Made by a program: the position numbers and the translations under genes. The notes beneath the pieces were generated by a model. It saw only the letters and a program-made list of their open reading frames with translations, did no database searches and had not been told where the DNA came from. This document shows positions 43,229 through 52,036 of a DNA stretch of 64,000 nucleotides, one piece after another. Origin of the DNA: Sphingobacterium sp. UT-1RO-CII-1. Lineage in GTDB: Bacteria; Bacteroidota; Bacteroidia; Sphingobacteriales; Sphingobacteriaceae. The stretch lies in NCBI RefSeq assembly GCF_026711005.1, contig NZ_JAPPVJ010000009.1:1-64000 (forward strand), read 5' to 3'. Numbering within the stretch: the first letter of the stretch is position 1; each line of letters opens with the position of its first letter.

Positions 43229-44086
43229 ATGAAATTAATATGTTTCGGTGATTTAGGAAAAGAGAAGATAGGTATACACATTAATGGTGTAAATTATGAT
43301 GTTACTGCTTTTGGTGGTGATTATGATGAGAGTTTCTTTGGAACTAATGGGGTAGCTAGATTAGCTGATTTTGTGAAAGAGAATGAAGGGAAACTACCTA
43401 AAGTTGATGAAAATGAGCGTATAGGAGCCCCTTTTGCAAGACCTTCTAAGATTGTATGTATTGGTTTAAATTATAAAGATCATGCGGAAGAAACAGGTGC
43501 TAAGATACCTGATGAACCTATTATTTTTATGAAATCTACTACAGCGTTAGTTGGCCCATTTGATAATATCATGATACCAAAGAATTCTGCAAAGACAGAT
43601 TGGGAAGTTGAGTTTGGTATAGTGGTTGGGAAAACAGCTAGTTATGTTGATGAAAGTGAGGCGTTAGATTATGTGGCAGGTTATGTTTTGCATAACGATG
43701 TTTCGGAACGTGAATTTCAAATTGAAAGAGGTGGGACGTGGGATAAAGGGAAGGGATGTGATACGTTTGCACCTATGGGGCCATACATGACAACCACTGA
43801 TGAAATTCCTGATATTAATAACGTTCGTCTTTGGCTTAAAGTTAATGGAAAAGTGTATCAAGATGGCAATACAAGTAATTTAATATTCTCCGTACCTCAT
43901 ATTGTATCGTATGTGTCTCAATTTATGACATTGTTACCAGGAGACATTATTTCTACGGGAACACCCGCAGGCGTTGGTTTAGGATTTAATCCGCCAATTT
44001 ATTTACAGCCAGGAGACATTATTGAGCTAGGTGCTGATTATTTGGGAGAATCCCGTCAGGAGGTAGTAGCTTATTCTAAAAAATAG
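43229..44086 (+). CDS. FAH family hydrolase, probable 2,4-diketo-3-deoxy-L-fuconate hydrolase
   Basis: A 285-residue fumarylacetoacetase-fold enzyme. The metal and substrate site is marked by IVCIGLNYKDHAEETG, the acidic triad in DWEVEFGIVVG, the DTFAPMGPYMTT segment and LPGDIISTGTPAGVGLGF. In the non-phosphorylated fucose route this family cleaves the 2,4-diketo acid to pyruvate and L-lactate. Its start lies 119 bases after the SDR gene, the longest gap in the operon. Known family members include a similar hydrolase in L-rhamnose oxidation, so the exact sugar acid depends on context. Confidence 0.84.
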   Translation: MKLICFGDLGKEKIGIHINGVNYDVTAFGGDYDESFFGTNGVARLADFVKENEGKLPKVDENERIGAPFARPSKIVCIGLNYKDHAEETGAKIPDEPIIFMKSTTALVGPFDNIMIPKNSAKTDWEVEFGIVVGKTASYVDESEALDYVAGYVLHNDVSEREFQIERGGTWDKGKGCDTFAPMGPYMTTTDEIPDINNVRLWLKVNGKVYQDGNTSNLIFSVPHIVSYVSQFMTLLPGDIISTGTPAGVGLGFNPPIYLQPGDIIELGADYLGESRQEVVAYSKK

Positions 44087-44092
44087 TGTGAT

Positions 44093-44923
44093 ATGATGCG
44101 TATTGATTCTCATCAACATTTTTGGATTTTTGATAAAGAGAGAGACTCCTGGATCAATGATGAAATGCAAGTGATTCAACGAAATTTTATGCCTACTGAT
44201 TTAGCTCCACTCTTAAGAGAAAGTGATATCGATGGAGTTGTAGCAGTACAGGCTAGTCAATCTGACGAAGAGACTCAATTTTTAATTGATCTTTCGACCG
44301 TTTACGCTATGATCAAAGGGATTGTGGGGTGGATTGACTTGCAAGCTGATGATATAGAAGAAAAGCTTAAACGGTATAAGGATGTTAAGGTTGTTAAAGG
44401 ATTTAGACATATTGTGGAAGGGGAGAAAGATCCTGATTTTTTGATTCAATCTGCGTTTTTGAACGGGCTCGAAAAATTGACGGAAAATGGATATACCTAC
44501 GATTTGCTGATCCGCCCTAGACATTACGCCAGTACTTTAGCTTGTGTGAAAGCTAATCCTGATCAGGTTTTCATACTTGATCATATGGCGAAGCCTTCTA
44601 TTAAAACAAAGGAATTTGATGAGTGGGCAGTCTTTATTAGTCAGTTATCATCTTTTACAAATGTAAACTGTAAAATTTCTGGTTTGGTTACAGAAGCAGA
44701 TTGGGACTCCTGGAAAAAAGAAGATTATGTGATGTATGTAGATCATGTTCTAGCAAGTTTCGGTATAGATCGGGTAATGTACGGTTCAGACTGGCCTGTC
44801 TGCTTATTGGCTAGCTCGTACGATGAATGGGTTAATCTGATTGAAAGCTTGACAGAACAATTATCTGTTGATGAAAAAAAAGCATTCTTTGGAGGGAATG
44901 CGGCACGTATTTATAAATTATAA
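44093..44923 (+). CDS. amidohydrolase family lactonase, probable L-fuconolactonase
   Basis: A 276-residue TIM-barrel amidohydrolase (COG3618 type). Metal ligands are in RIDSHQHFWIF at the N-terminus, the histidine of GFRHIVEG, FILDHMAKP and GSDWPVCLL near the end. This branch opens sugar lactones; here L-fucono-lactone to L-fuconate. It starts six bases after the FAH gene; a second ATG three bases on is equally possible. Confidence 0.85.
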   Translation: MMRIDSHQHFWIFDKERDSWINDEMQVIQRNFMPTDLAPLLRESDIDGVVAVQASQSDEETQFLIDLSTVYAMIKGIVGWIDLQADDIEEKLKRYKDVKVVKGFRHIVEGEKDPDFLIQSAFLNGLEKLTENGYTYDLLIRPRHYASTLACVKANPDQVFILDHMAKPSIKTKEFDEWAVFISQLSSFTNVNCKISGLVTEADWDSWKKEDYVMYVDHVLASFGIDRVMYGSDWPVCLLASSYDEWVNLIESLTEQLSVDEKKAFFGGNAARIYKL

Positions 44924-44932
44924 TAAAGAATA

Positions 44933-45721
44933 ATGAACTTAAACCTTAAAGATAAAGTTTTTATAGTTACAGGAGGTGCTAAAGGGATTGGTAAGGCCAT
45001 AGTTCTAGCCCTAGCTAATGAAGGAGCAATTCCAGTCATTATTGGACGCAATAGCAAAGATAATAGGGAAGTCGAGATAGAGATAGAAAATATGAGGGGT
45101 ACTTGTTTCTCTGTAGAAGCTGAATTGTCTAAACCCGAAGATTGTGAGAATGCAGTAAAGCTTGCTTTAAATAAATTCGGACGTATTGATGGTTTGGTGA
45201 ATAATGCAGGACATAATGATGGGGTAGGCTTGATGAGTGGTAATTATGAGAAGTTTGTTGAATCACTGCATAAAAACTTAATTCATTATTATTTAATGGC
45301 TCATTACGCGATTGATGCTCTAAAAGATAGTAGAGGGGCGATTTTGAATATTAGTTCGAAAACAGCTGAAACAGGGCAGGGAAATACTTCTGCTTATGCT
45401 GCATCTAACGGTGGTAGAAATGCTTTAACTCGTGAATGGGCCGTTGAATTACTTCCTTTTGAAATTCGTGTGAACGCTATTGTTGTTGCTGAGTGCTCAA
45501 CGCCACAATATGATAAATGGATCGAGACACTAGAAAATCCTAAAGAGACATTGGAAAAAATAACTAATAGAATACCGCTGGGAAATCGTATGACAACAGC
45601 CGAAGAAATTGCCAATACAGCAGTTTTTCTTCTTTCAGATGCATCCAGTCATACAACAGGTCAATTAGTTTATGTTGATGGTGGTTATGTTCACCTAGAT
45701 AGAGCCTTGATAAAGGAATAA
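44933..45721 (+). CDS. SDR oxidoreductase, probable L-fucose dehydrogenase, atypical active site
   Basis: A 262-residue short-chain dehydrogenase with TGGAKGIGKA, NNAGHNDGVG and the active-site serine (LNISSKTAE). The catalytic motif, normally YxxxK, reads SAYAASNGGRN: the lysine position is asparagine (codon AAC at the position of K). By elimination and position it should oxidise L-fucose to L-fucono-lactone, the first step. It is the last operon gene, 9 bases after the lactonase. Whether the Asn is a real lineage feature needs a homologue comparison. Confidence 0.78.
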   Translation: MNLNLKDKVFIVTGGAKGIGKAIVLALANEGAIPVIIGRNSKDNREVEIEIENMRGTCFSVEAELSKPEDCENAVKLALNKFGRIDGLVNNAGHNDGVGLMSGNYEKFVESLHKNLIHYYLMAHYAIDALKDSRGAILNISSKTAETGQGNTSAYAASNGGRNALTREWAVELLPFEIRVNAIVVAECSTPQYDKWIETLENPKETLEKITNRIPLGNRMTTAEEIANTAVFLLSDASSHTTGQLVYVDGGYVHLDRALIKE

Positions 45722-45747
45722 GTTGGTGTTCTTTGAATCTATAAGAT

Positions 45748-45784
45748 AAAAAGGCTACTGTAATTGTATAACAGTAGCCTTTTT
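45748..45784. terminator. bidirectional terminator closing the fucose operon
   Basis: Arms AAAAAGGCTACTG (45748-45760) and CAGTAGCCTTTTT (45772-45784) with an 11-base loop, between the last fucose gene and the convergent CDF transporter gene. Confidence 0.9.
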
Positions 45785-45807
45785 GATATATCGTTGGTAG
45801 TATTGAA

Positions 45808-46698
45808 TTAGGTTCGGAATATTTTTTTTTCTTCGAAAGGTTCAATATGTACAAAAACATTTCCAATGTCATCTAGCTGAGCTATTAAGAAGTCTTTAAG
45901 GTCATGAGCTATTTGATGTCCCTCTCTTACTGTTAAATTAGCGTCAACTACTGCATGTAAATCAATTTGGTATTGCATTCCTATTTTTCTAATATAACAT
46001 TTTTCTATTAATTGTACGCCAGTTACTTGTAAAGATTTTAATCGGACTTCTTCCTCTAGATCTTCATAAAGGTGCTCATCCATAATTTCGGCGAGTGCTG
46101 GTCTAAAAATTCCGTAGCAATTGTAGATAATAAGACAGGACGCTAGTAAGGCAGCCCAGTCATCAGCACTTTCATAGCCTTCACCGGCAAATAAAGCTAT
46201 AGAAATGCCAATGAAAGCAGCTATTGAAGTTATGGCGTCGCTGCGATGGTGCCAGGCATCGGCTTTTAAAGAGGTGCTGTTTAGTTGTTTACTTTTTTTT
46301 ATTATGATCCGAAATGAAATTTCTTTCCATACAATAATAGCTGCCAATACGATTAGCGTCCAGGGTTTCGGTAGCTCATGAGGCGTTTGTATATTATGTA
46401 TACTCTCTTTTGCAATAACAAAAGCAGATATAATTAAGAATATAACGACGATAAAAGTAATTAATGGCTCAATCCGGCCATGCCCATAAGGGTGTGTATC
46501 ATCTGCAGGCCGACTCGAATACTTTAATCCTAGTAGAACTAAAAAAGAAGAAAAAATATCGGCAGTCGATTCAATAGCATCAGCTATTAAAGCATAAGAG
46601 TTACCGAGTATTCCTGCAAGCCATTTAACGAGAGCTAGAAGAAAATTAGTTAGTATACTAAAGTACGTTGTTCGTATTGCAGACTTACCTTTCGACAT
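45808..46698 (-). CDS. cation diffusion facilitator transporter
   Basis: A 296-residue CDF-family exporter of divalent metal ions (zinc, iron, manganese or cobalt), working as a proton antiporter in the inner membrane. Metal site residues are in ALIADAIESTADIFSSFLVL (helix 2) and DAWHHRSDAITS (helix 5); the HPYGHGRIEPL loop is typical. A cytoplasmic C-terminal metal-sensing domain follows (about 205-296). The metal cannot be assigned. Confidence 0.92.
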   Translation of the reverse strand: MSKGKSAIRTTYFSILTNFLLALVKWLAGILGNSYALIADAIESTADIFSSFLVLLGLKYSSRPADDTHPYGHGRIEPLITFIVVIFLIISAFVIAKESIHNIQTPHELPKPWTLIVLAAIIVWKEISFRIIIKKSKQLNSTSLKADAWHHRSDAITSIAAFIGISIALFAGEGYESADDWAALLASCLIIYNCYGIFRPALAEIMDEHLYEDLEEEVRLKSLQVTGVQLIEKCYIRKIGMQYQIDLHAVVDANLTVREGHQIAHDLKDFLIAQLDDIGNVFVHIEPFEEKKIFRT

Positions 46699-46908
46699 GC
46701 TTTTTTAACAAATATATTAATTTTATCTTAGCTAAGCATTAATTCAGATTGAAATAGTATTGAAGTTTGTTTGCTATTTCTCGTTTGCATTATTAATACT
46801 ATTGTCTTTTAATAAAAGGTAATGGGAATGTATGATGTTTAGATAAAAAACCTTTTCTTTACAGCATAATAGATTTTAAATCTAATTTAATACAAATATA
46901 AACCTCAT

Positions 46909-48411
46909 ATGGAGAATATTATTAAAACTATTTCAAATATCGTTTGGAGTGATTTTTTCGTTTATTTATGTTTAATAACTGGCTTATACTTTTCAATCCG
47001 TACCGGTTTTTTGCAAGTAAGATATATTAAGCATATGTGTCGCTTGCTTTTTACGAAAAGCAATTCGAATGTTGGCATCTCTTCGTTCCAGGCTTTTGCT
47101 CTAGCTATATCAGGACGAGTTGGAACAGGAAATATTGTTGGGGTTGCAACAGCAATATATATGGGTGGCCCTGGAGCGGTATTTTGGATGTGGGCAATTG
47201 CGTTTCTAGGTTCTGCTTCTGCTTTTATTGAAGCTACTTTAGGACAGGTGTATAAACAAGAGGTGAATGGACAATATCGGGGAGGGCCAGCGTATTATAT
47301 AGAGAAAGGCCTGGGAATTAAATGGTATGCTCTGTTATTTGCTATTGTAACTATTATCAGTACGGGTTTGTTTTTACCAGGTGTGCAGAGTAATGCTATT
47401 AACGGGACAATGATGAATGCCTTTGGGTTGAAAAATGAAGTGGTAGAATTATTCGGCTTATCCCTTTCTATAAGTTGGGTGGGGCTGCTTGTTATTGCTT
47501 TGTTAGTGGTTATTATTATTGGTGGAGTTAAGCGATTGGGACAAACCTCGGAGCTTATAGTGCCTTTTATGGCTGGTGCTTACATTTTAATGGCTCTTGT
47601 TATTATAGGAGTAAATTATACAGAAATTCCTGCTGTTTTTCGGCTTATCTTTTCATCTGCATTTAGCATGGATGCTACTTTTGGAGGTATAGTCGGAACA
47701 GCTATTGCTTGGGGTGTAAAAAGGGGGATTTACTCTAATGAGGCTGGGCAAGGTACAGCTCCTCATGCGGCGGCGGCGGCAGATGTAAAACACCCTGCAC
47801 AACAGGGTTTAGTGCAGGCTTTTTCAGTGTATGTAGATACTTTATTTGTTTGTACCGCGACTGCATTCATGATACTTTTTTCAGGAGCTTATAATACCGG
47901 TGCTACTTTTGATGGTACGGGTAAGGCTTTGAGTTTTGTTGTTGAATATATACCAGGGATTGAGGCCGATGGCTTTACACAGACTGCAATTGCGCATCAT
48001 TTTCCGAAAATTGGTAAGCAATTTGTTGCTATTGCTCTGTTTTTCTTTGCTTTTACAACTGTTATGGCATATTATTATTATGCTGAAACTAATATTGCTT
48101 ATATCTTTAAAAAGGGGAATACAAAGTTTGTTATTTGGATACTTCGCATAGGCTTTTTATCTGCGACTTATTTCGGAACGGTAAAGACGGCAGATCTGGC
48201 TTGGAATATGGGGGATATAGGTGTTGGTTTAATGGCATGGGTAAATATTATAGCGATATTGTTGATGAGTAGAACGGGGCTTAAGGTATGGAACGACTAT
48301 AAGAAACAACGGAAAATGGGGATAAAAGAGCCGGTATTTAACCCTAAGGAATTGGGAATAAAAAATGCAGACTTTTGGGAGGCAAAAATTAATGAGAACA
48401 AAAATAGTTAA
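46909..48411 (+). CDS. alanine/glycine:cation symporter
   Basis: A 500-residue AGCS-family transporter with ten or eleven membrane helices. Signature blocks are FQAFALAISGRVGTGNIVGV, GGPGAVFWMWAIAFLG, GGPAYYIEKGLG, AIAWGVKRGIYSNEAGQGTA and NMGDIGVGLMAWVNI. Takes up alanine or glycine with sodium. It is monocistronic, with a 210-base spacer before it in which no good promoter match is visible. Confidence 0.93.
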   Translation: MENIIKTISNIVWSDFFVYLCLITGLYFSIRTGFLQVRYIKHMCRLLFTKSNSNVGISSFQAFALAISGRVGTGNIVGVATAIYMGGPGAVFWMWAIAFLGSASAFIEATLGQVYKQEVNGQYRGGPAYYIEKGLGIKWYALLFAIVTIISTGLFLPGVQSNAINGTMMNAFGLKNEVVELFGLSLSISWVGLLVIALLVVIIIGGVKRLGQTSELIVPFMAGAYILMALVIIGVNYTEIPAVFRLIFSSAFSMDATFGGIVGTAIAWGVKRGIYSNEAGQGTAPHAAAAADVKHPAQQGLVQAFSVYVDTLFVCTATAFMILFSGAYNTGATFDGTGKALSFVVEYIPGIEADGFTQTAIAHHFPKIGKQFVAIALFFFAFTTVMAYYYYAETNIAYIFKKGNTKFVIWILRIGFLSATYFGTVKTADLAWNMGDIGVGLMAWVNIIAILLMSRTGLKVWNDYKKQRKMGIKEPVFNPKELGIKNADFWEAKINENKNS

Positions 48412-48456
48412 TGAATATATGCTTTATTTTATTGCTGAGAGCAAAAGAAAGTATAT

Positions 48457-48481
48457 TCAGCCCGTTCAAACAACGGGCTGA
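48457..48481. terminator. hairpin between convergent genes
   Basis: Arms TCAGCCCGTT (48457-48466) and AACGGGCTGA (48472-48481) with a five-base loop; no long T-run, so terminator strength is uncertain. Confidence 0.6.
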
Positions 48482-48515
48482 AGTATTTGCTATAAAGTAA
48501 TTTTCAACTTTTATA

Positions 48516-49172
48516 TTACCGTAATTGTTCCATAAGATTGTTAAACTCTTCACGTAGTTTGTTTAATTCTATTTCCAAGACTTCTACACGAGCTTCTAAA
48601 GTTTCTATGTAGTCATCTTTGTTTGTGCTAGCGTAGGGTAAAGTCTCATAGTCATCTTCATTGATATCGCCCAATAAATGAATGAAACGAACTTCTTTTT
48701 GACCAGGTTTTTTAGACAATTGTTTGACAAATGGGGGAGTACTTTCCATTAATCTATTGATTACCTGCTGAACTTCTTCAATGCTTTCAAAGTCGAAAAG
48801 ACGACCTGCATTATTATTGATTTCTCCTGGAGTAAGCGGACCTCTTAAAATCAATAAACAAAGAACGGCGAGGTCCTGTGGTATAAGTGGATACTGTATA
48901 GCTAGATTATGTTTATATTTCGTAACTCTGCTACCTCCACCAATAGCTGTAGATGTTAGCCCTCTTTTTCTAAGTTTATCCAATGCATCCAATATTATAT
49001 TTTCGTCATACGAAACTACTGGTTTACGAGATGTTTTTTGATTGCATGCCGTCATTAAAGCATTTAGGGTTAAGGGGTAGTATTCTGGGGTGGTTTTAGA
49101 TTTTTCCAATAAAGATCCTAAGACACGAAGTTCTTGTGCACTTAAAATTGGTAAGTTACTTATTTCTTCCAT
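48516..49172 (-). CDS. YceH family (DUF480) protein
   Basis: A 218-residue YceH-type protein made of two winged-helix-like domains and a C-terminal coiled coil (ETLEARVEVLEIELNKLREE). The family N-terminus LSAQELRVLGSLLEKSKTTP EYYPL and RGPLTPGEI are clear. Function in bacteria is not settled. Start chosen at ATG 49172 (MEEISNL); the upstream in-frame ATG at 49229 would add 19 residues not typical of the family. Confidence 0.86.
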   Translation of the reverse strand: MEEISNLPILSAQELRVLGSLLEKSKTTPEYYPLTLNALMTACNQKTSRKPVVSYDENIILDALDKLRKRGLTSTAIGGGSRVTKYKHNLAIQYPLIPQDLAVLCLLILRGPLTPGEINNNAGRLFDFESIEEVQQVINRLMESTPPFVKQLSKKPGQKEVRFIHLLGDINEDDYETLPYASTNKDDYIETLEARVEVLEIELNKLREEFNNLMEQLR

Positions 49173-49399
49173 TTTTATATTTTTTGATCTATTAGTTTCG
49201 AAGATATGAATTGTTGGGTTTGTAAGCAATATTAAATATATCGAAATATATGCAGAATAATAATGTACTTCTAATAAATAAAGTTAATGCTTTTAGAGTT
49301 GATTTTTTTCCTTAGATGTATCAGGAAGTTGTTTTAACCTTTCTCGCAAGATCATTTCTGTCGATAAGAATGCGTAGTTTTGTATAAAAACTATTTTTC

Positions 49400-50308
49400 G
49401 TGTTAAAAATTGCATTTCATCCCGCATATATTCACCCTGTCAGAGATGGACATCGATTTCCGATGGAGAAGTATGAGTTAATCCCCGCTCAGCTTTTATA
49501 TGAAGGTGTTGTAGAAAAAAGAAATTTTTATACTCCTGATTTGGGTAAAAAAGAAGATATTTTGTTGGCACACGATGAGCAATATGTAAATGCTATATTT
49601 GATCTTACATTAGATCCTAAAATGATAAGACGTATTGGATTTCCCTTATCAAGAGCATTAGTTGACAGAGAAAGATATTTAGTTGATGGTACCATAAAAG
49701 GATGTTTGTTTGCACGAAAACATGGAGTTGCTTTCAATGTGGCTGGGGGGACGCATCATGCAGGATCTAATTATGGAGAAGGCTTTTGTTTGTTCAATGA
49801 TCAGGCGATTGCGAGTTGTTATTTGTTGAAAAATAATTTAGCTAGTCGAATTCTTATTATTGATTTAGATGTACATCAAGGCAACGGCACAGCAGAGATC
49901 TTTAAGAATACTTCTTCAGTATTTACATTATCGATGCATGGCGCTAAAAACTATCCATTCATAAAAGAAATTTCTGATCTTGATGTGGCCTTACCTGACG
50001 ACACTGAGAATGAGGAATATCTTTTTCTTTTGAAAAAAACATTGGAGGATGTTTTTCAAAAGTTTAGGCCTGATTTTGTGTTTTACCAAGCAGGTGTTGA
50101 TGTTCTAGAGTCTGATAAATTAGGAAGACTTAAGTTAACAGCTGCGGGCTGCTCTGAGCGTGATAAGTTAGTTTTTAACTTTTGTTTTAATGAGGATATA
50201 CCTGTGCAAGTGAGTATGGGCGGAGGCTATTCTGTTCATATCAAAGATATTGTAAATGCACATGTAGCCACTTTTAAAACAGCTATCGAAATATTTTCAA
50301 TCTCTTGA
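49400..50308 (+). CDS. histone deacetylase-like amidohydrolase
   Basis: A 302-residue member of the arginase/deacetylase superfamily (HDAC/AcuC/APAH-like). Visible active-site elements: AGGTHHAGSNYGEGFC, zinc ligands in LIIDLDVHQGNGTAEIF, QAGVDVLESDKLG, and the closing MGGGYS. Likely deacetylates a small molecule such as an acetyl-polyamine or a protein lysine. Start is GTG at 49400. It is convergent with a GNAT acetyltransferase gene with no intervening base. Confidence 0.89.
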   Translation: MLKIAFHPAYIHPVRDGHRFPMEKYELIPAQLLYEGVVEKRNFYTPDLGKKEDILLAHDEQYVNAIFDLTLDPKMIRRIGFPLSRALVDRERYLVDGTIKGCLFARKHGVAFNVAGGTHHAGSNYGEGFCLFNDQAIASCYLLKNNLASRILIIDLDVHQGNGTAEIFKNTSSVFTLSMHGAKNYPFIKEISDLDVALPDDTENEEYLFLLKKTLEDVFQKFRPDFVFYQAGVDVLESDKLGRLKLTAAGCSERDKLVFNFCFNEDIPVQVSMGGGYSVHIKDIVNAHVATFKTAIEIFSIS

Positions 50309-50833
50309 TTAGGACATGAGTTGATTGAACCCATCTCTTGTTATTCGCATGTTGAGCGTAGTCCAAATCTCATTACCTATCTGTGTTTTTTTTGTCTTTT
50401 GAGGTATAATTTTAAAACCTACTTTTTTGTAGCATTCAATCGCTACAGTATTCCATTCATATACATTTAAATCTACAATTTCTTTATCCCAATTTGCAAA
50501 AGCTTTATGTAATAGCATGCTTATAAATTTTTTACCTATACCTTTATTTCTAAGTTTATTATTTCCAATAATTACCTGACCTATTCGAATTGTTTCTGGA
50601 GTAATAAGTAATTCTGCATGGCCAATAGTGGCTTTTGTATGTATTTCAATTAGTTTGTAGGGGAAACGGTTTGTATCACTATAAAAATGATCTAGTTGAA
50701 GGCGATTAACTGGATATGTTAGTCTATTCCCTGCGAATTGTGCCAAAAATCTAGAATCGGTAATCCAGCTGATAAATAAACTATAGTCCGATCGTGTAAA
50801 TGGCAGAAGTTTTAAGCTTATTATGTTTGACAA
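50309..50833 (-). CDS. GNAT family N-acetyltransferase
   Basis: A 174-residue GNAT of the RimJ/RimL type. SLKLLPFTRSDYSLFISWI begins the fold; QVIIGNNKLRNKGIGKKFIS carries the acetyl-CoA loop (RxxGIG), and NEIWTTLNMRI closes it. It ends directly against the stop of the deacetylase-like gene. The acceptor is unknown. Confidence 0.83.
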   Translation of the reverse strand: MSNIISLKLLPFTRSDYSLFISWITDSRFLAQFAGNRLTYPVNRLQLDHFYSDTNRFPYKLIEIHTKATIGHAELLITPETIRIGQVIIGNNKLRNKGIGKKFISMLLHKAFANWDKEIVDLNVYEWNTVAIECYKKVGFKIIPQKTKKTQIGNEIWTTLNMRITRDGFNQLMS

Positions 50834-50969
50834 AATTTTAAATAGTATGTTAATTGCTAAAATTAATTATCTTTTTTGTTTTTTACTCTTTTTTGTGATT
50901 CTACTTTATGTCGTCTTTTTTTGATTAATTTGCAAGTTCATTTTACAGACTAATTTCTATTATTTAAAT

Positions 50970-52025
50970 ATGTTTTTTCATCAGGACGCTACATTTGAGC
51001 AACTTTCTATACACCGTGTAGGAAATAAATCTCAGGATGAGTTTTATGTTTTATCGGATAATTCTATAGACTTATCACAAGATGAAGTTTTGCCGGATTT
51101 ACTCATGCAATATTTTATGAAGCCGTTTGCGAAAGCAAATGAGGTCTATCGCTTTTATCATCCCAATGAAGATTTACAACTTAATGAGATTTATTATTTT
51201 GTCAAGCAATGCTTTGATCATAAGATTTCATTTCATGATATGTCTCAACAAGTAGCTAAGCATTTGTATGAAGTGTGTGAACACCCACGAATAAAGGGAG
51301 GAGAGCTGTATGTCGTGTCGTTGAATAATGTGAAGATGGAAGGAGAGGAGCGACAAGCGATTGGTCTATTTAAGTCCGAAAATAAAGAGGCGTACCTAAA
51401 AGTATATTTAGAGGGGGGAGGTTTTGGCTTAGATTATGAACAAGAAGCTATAAATATCAATAAACTAGATAAAGGGGTTGTAATTGTTAATTGTGAAGAG
51501 GAAGAAGGGTACAAAGTATTGGTAGTTGATCAAACAAATCAGTCGGATGCTGTATATTGGAAAGACGATTTTTTAAAGGTAAAGACTCGGAATGATAATT
51601 TTCAACAAACGGGGAATCTGATGAAAGTTTATAAAAACTTTGTTGCTGAAAAATTAGATGATGTATTTGAGTTGGAGACTGCGGATAAAATTGATTTATT
51701 AAACAGGTCAATGGACTATTTTAAAACTAAGGAGACTTTTGATCAAGAAGAGTTTAATGAAGAGGTTTTGGGGAACCCACAAGCTGTTTCTTTGTTTAAA
51801 GAATATCAACAAAATTTTGAAGAAGAGTTTGATAGTCCGTTCCAAGCTAATTTTGAGATCGCTGGATCGGCAGTTAAGAAAATGGCTTCTTCTTATAAAT
51901 CGGTAGTAAAATTGGATAAAAATTTTCATATCTATATACATGGTAAAAGGGATTTTGTAGAGACAGGTTATGATGAAGAAAGAGGAATGAATTTTTATAA
52001 ACTTTATTTTGAGAATGAAAGTTAG
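50970..52025 (+). CDS. nucleoid-associated protein, NdpA/YejK type
   Basis: A 351-residue cytoplasmic protein of the 37-kDa nucleoid-associated family. The N-terminal block FEQLSIHRVGNKSQDEFYVL, the centre VVSLNNVKMEGEERQAIGLF (which resembles the nucleotide-like interaction region of the family), and YFMKPFAKANEVYRF are characteristic. The exact role in chromosome organisation is unsettled. It lies 11 bases before the DUF3810 gene. Confidence 0.87.
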   Translation: MFFHQDATFEQLSIHRVGNKSQDEFYVLSDNSIDLSQDEVLPDLLMQYFMKPFAKANEVYRFYHPNEDLQLNEIYYFVKQCFDHKISFHDMSQQVAKHLYEVCEHPRIKGGELYVVSLNNVKMEGEERQAIGLFKSENKEAYLKVYLEGGGFGLDYEQEAININKLDKGVVIVNCEEEEGYKVLVVDQTNQSDAVYWKDDFLKVKTRNDNFQQTGNLMKVYKNFVAEKLDDVFELETADKIDLLNRSMDYFKTKETFDQEEFNEEVLGNPQAVSLFKEYQQNFEEEFDSPFQANFEIAGSAVKKMASSYKSVVKLDKNFHIYIHGKRDFVETGYDEERGMNFYKLYFENES

Positions 52026-52036
52026 AAAAAGATAAA

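Noticed and set aside
45564-45872. Minus-strand frame of 102 codons between the last fucose gene and the CDF gene
   Set aside because: It spans the terminator and the ends of two convergent genes, and shows no protein-like conservation cues.
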